Shown here: positions 63,117 to 64,000 of the stretch, piece after piece
Layout of the letters: each line of letters starts with the position of its first letter
Position numbering within the stretch: position 1 is the first letter of the stretch
Source of the DNA: Lachnospiraceae bacterium
GTDB lineage: Bacteria; Bacillota; Clostridia; Lachnospirales; Lachnospiraceae
Reading direction: 5' to 3'
Length of the DNA stretch: 64,000 nucleotides
NCBI GenBank assembly: GCA_910575005.1
Contig: CAJTCL010000002.1
Location: forward strand, 248,001-312,000
Program-made: the position numbers and the translations under genes
The notes under the pieces: model-generated
Seen by the model: the letters and a program-made list of their open reading frames with translations, nothing else
What the model was told of the DNA's origin: nothing
Database searches by the model: none

Positions 63117-64000
63117 TTATTTGCCGGCAGCTTTTTCGGCGTAGGAGCAATCTACTAAGTCTTGATAGGAGGGACTATTGGCAAGTTCTCCGGCATCGGA
63201 CAAGATATCTAACAGTAGTTCATAGCTGTCTTCTCCAAAAATCAAGTTTTCTTTCCAGGTGTCCTGTTCATGATATCGGTTTACAATGGCGGTCAGAGTT
63301 TTGGAATCTGTCTCTTTAAATTGAGGAGCAATCACAGTTGCAATTTCTTCGGCTGTGTGAGTTTGTGTGTAATCTAAACCTTTTTGCAGAGCATTGGTAA
63401 ATTTTTGAATGGCTTCGGGATGCTTTTTCATAAAATCTGCTTTTGCGCTGAATGCAGTATAAGGAACATAACCAGAATCTATGCCAAGAGAAGCCACAAC
63501 AAAACCCTTATCTTCTAATTCGAGAGTGGTGGCACCTGGTTCAAATTCAACAGAGAAGTCCCCTTTTCCTCCCGCAAATGCAGCAGCAGTGGAACCAAAA
63601 TCAATGCTCTGGTCTATGACAAGATCTGCAGATGGATCAATATCATGCTGTCTTAAAATATACTCAAAGATCATTTCTGGCATTCCGCCTTTTCTTCCGC
63701 CTAGAACATTCTTGCCTTTGAGGTCAGACCAGGTAAAATCGGGCATTTGTTCTCGGGCAACTAGGAAATTTCCCGCACGTTGAGTTAATTGGGCAAAGTT
63801 TACCACATAATTTTGAGCACCTTCATTGTAGGTGTAAACGGTGGTTTCAGGTCCCATAAAACCAATTTCAGCCTCTCCAGAGAGTACTGCAGTCATGGTT
63901 TTATCAGCGCCAAAACCAGTGACGAGTGTAAGATCAATGCCTTCATCCTCAAAATATCCTTCCTGGATTGCCACATAAAGCGGAGCATAGAAGATGGAAT
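63117..64000 (-). CDS. ABC transporter substrate-binding protein (SsuA/THI5-like), partial
   Basis: This is the C-terminal 293 residues of a periplasmic-type (here lipoprotein) binding protein of the NMT1/SsuA family that captures sulfonates, nitrate-like anions, or thiamin precursors. The frame runs off the window end at 64000; the visible N-terminal side reads FYAPLYVAIQEGYFEDEGI, the typical start of the first lobe. TGFGADKTMTAVLSGEAEIG, MGPETTVY, LKGKNVLGGRKGGMPEM and the second lobe follow. The signal peptide is outside. The permease and ATPase genes should lie beyond the window. The ligand cannot be told. Confidence 0.88.
   Translation of the reverse strand, partial: SIFYAPLYVAIQEGYFEDEGIDLTLVTGFGADKTMTAVLSGEAEIGFMGPETTVYTYNEGAQNYVVNFAQLTQRAGNFLVAREQMPDFTWSDLKGKNVLGGRKGGMPEMIFEYILRQHDIDPSADLVIDQSIDFGSTAAAFAGGKGDFSVEFEPGATTLELEDKGFVVASLGIDSGYVPYTAFSAKADFMKKHPEAIQKFTNALQKGLDYTQTHTAEEIATVIAPQFKETDSKTLTAIVNRYHEQDTWKENLIFGEDSYELLLDILSDAGELANSPSYQDLVDCSYAEKAAGK

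Overview
The window looks like a chromosomal segment of a low-GC Gram-positive gut anaerobe of the Lachnospiraceae type (Clostridia). The signs are: lepA-hemW, CIRCE-hrcA-grpE-dnaK-dnaJ, ireB-ruvX-DUF1292-rnjA, a cysteine desulfurase paired with a rhodanese-less ThiI, several very large exported Big_2-rich glycan-active proteins with lysine-rich C-termini, and no outer-membrane genes. This placement is inferred from gene content and order; no database was searched. Almost everything is on the + strand. Only an HPr-like gene, aroC and a partial ABC-transporter binding protein are on the - strand.

Layout. 1-1436: the end of lepA, then hemW. 1531-2203: a decayed AAA/PD-(D/E)XK pseudogene with a terminator, followed by an AT-rich gap (2227-3178) that holds three degenerate CRISPR-like repeats and a possible structured leader. 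3179-12337: three exported proteins in tandem, GH43-like, LamG/Big_2 binding protein, GH43-like. A 44-bp tandem repeat and a terminator follow. 12641-13534: an isolated PD-(D/E)XK family gene. 13794-18770: the heat-shock operon under a sigma-A type promoter with a perfect CIRCE operator. 18878-24202: a secreted transglutaminase-like repeat protein, then a Trp/Gln-repeat protein with a C-terminal J domain. 24399-29932: a five-gene Dlt-like cluster (adenylation enzyme, PLP decarboxylase, carrier protein, MBOAT, SGNH protein). 29895-33938: prmA, rsmE, cysteine desulfurase, thiI. 34101-34331 (-): an HPr-like protein without the phosphorylatable histidine. 34511-42701: mtaB, ireB, ruvX, DUF1292, rnjA, ylbF-like, truncated mltG-like, trmR, trhP and a lactonase-type beta-propeller. 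42810-43940 (-): aroC. 44137-45264: tgt. 45634-53076: a 2480-residue GH53 endo-galactanase. 53258-54103: an Mrp-type ATPase behind a structured leader RNA. 54192-63103: a Tad-like type IV pilus or secretion locus with three tiny related membrane peptides, minor-pilin-like proteins and a 1221-residue exported protein. 63117-64000 (-): a partial ABC solute-binding protein.

How the genes work together. The GH43-like and GH53 proteins and the LamG protein fit extracellular attack on arabinan and galactan side chains of pectin. tRNA modification is prominent: mtaB, the desulfurase with thiI, trmR with trhP, and tgt. The two segments most likely to hold undescribed biology are the Dlt-like cluster and the Tad-like locus. 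In the first, a decarboxylase sits between the amino-acid-activating enzyme and its carrier protein, which suggests that a decarboxylated or otherwise modified amino acid is attached to a surface polymer. In the second, 35-53 residue peptides sharing an N-terminal MKxVxEEY/F motif are candidate pilins or assembly subunits behind a roughly 300-nt structured leader. Two leader RNAs (before mrp and before the Tad-like locus) could not be assigned to a known riboswitch class by eye.
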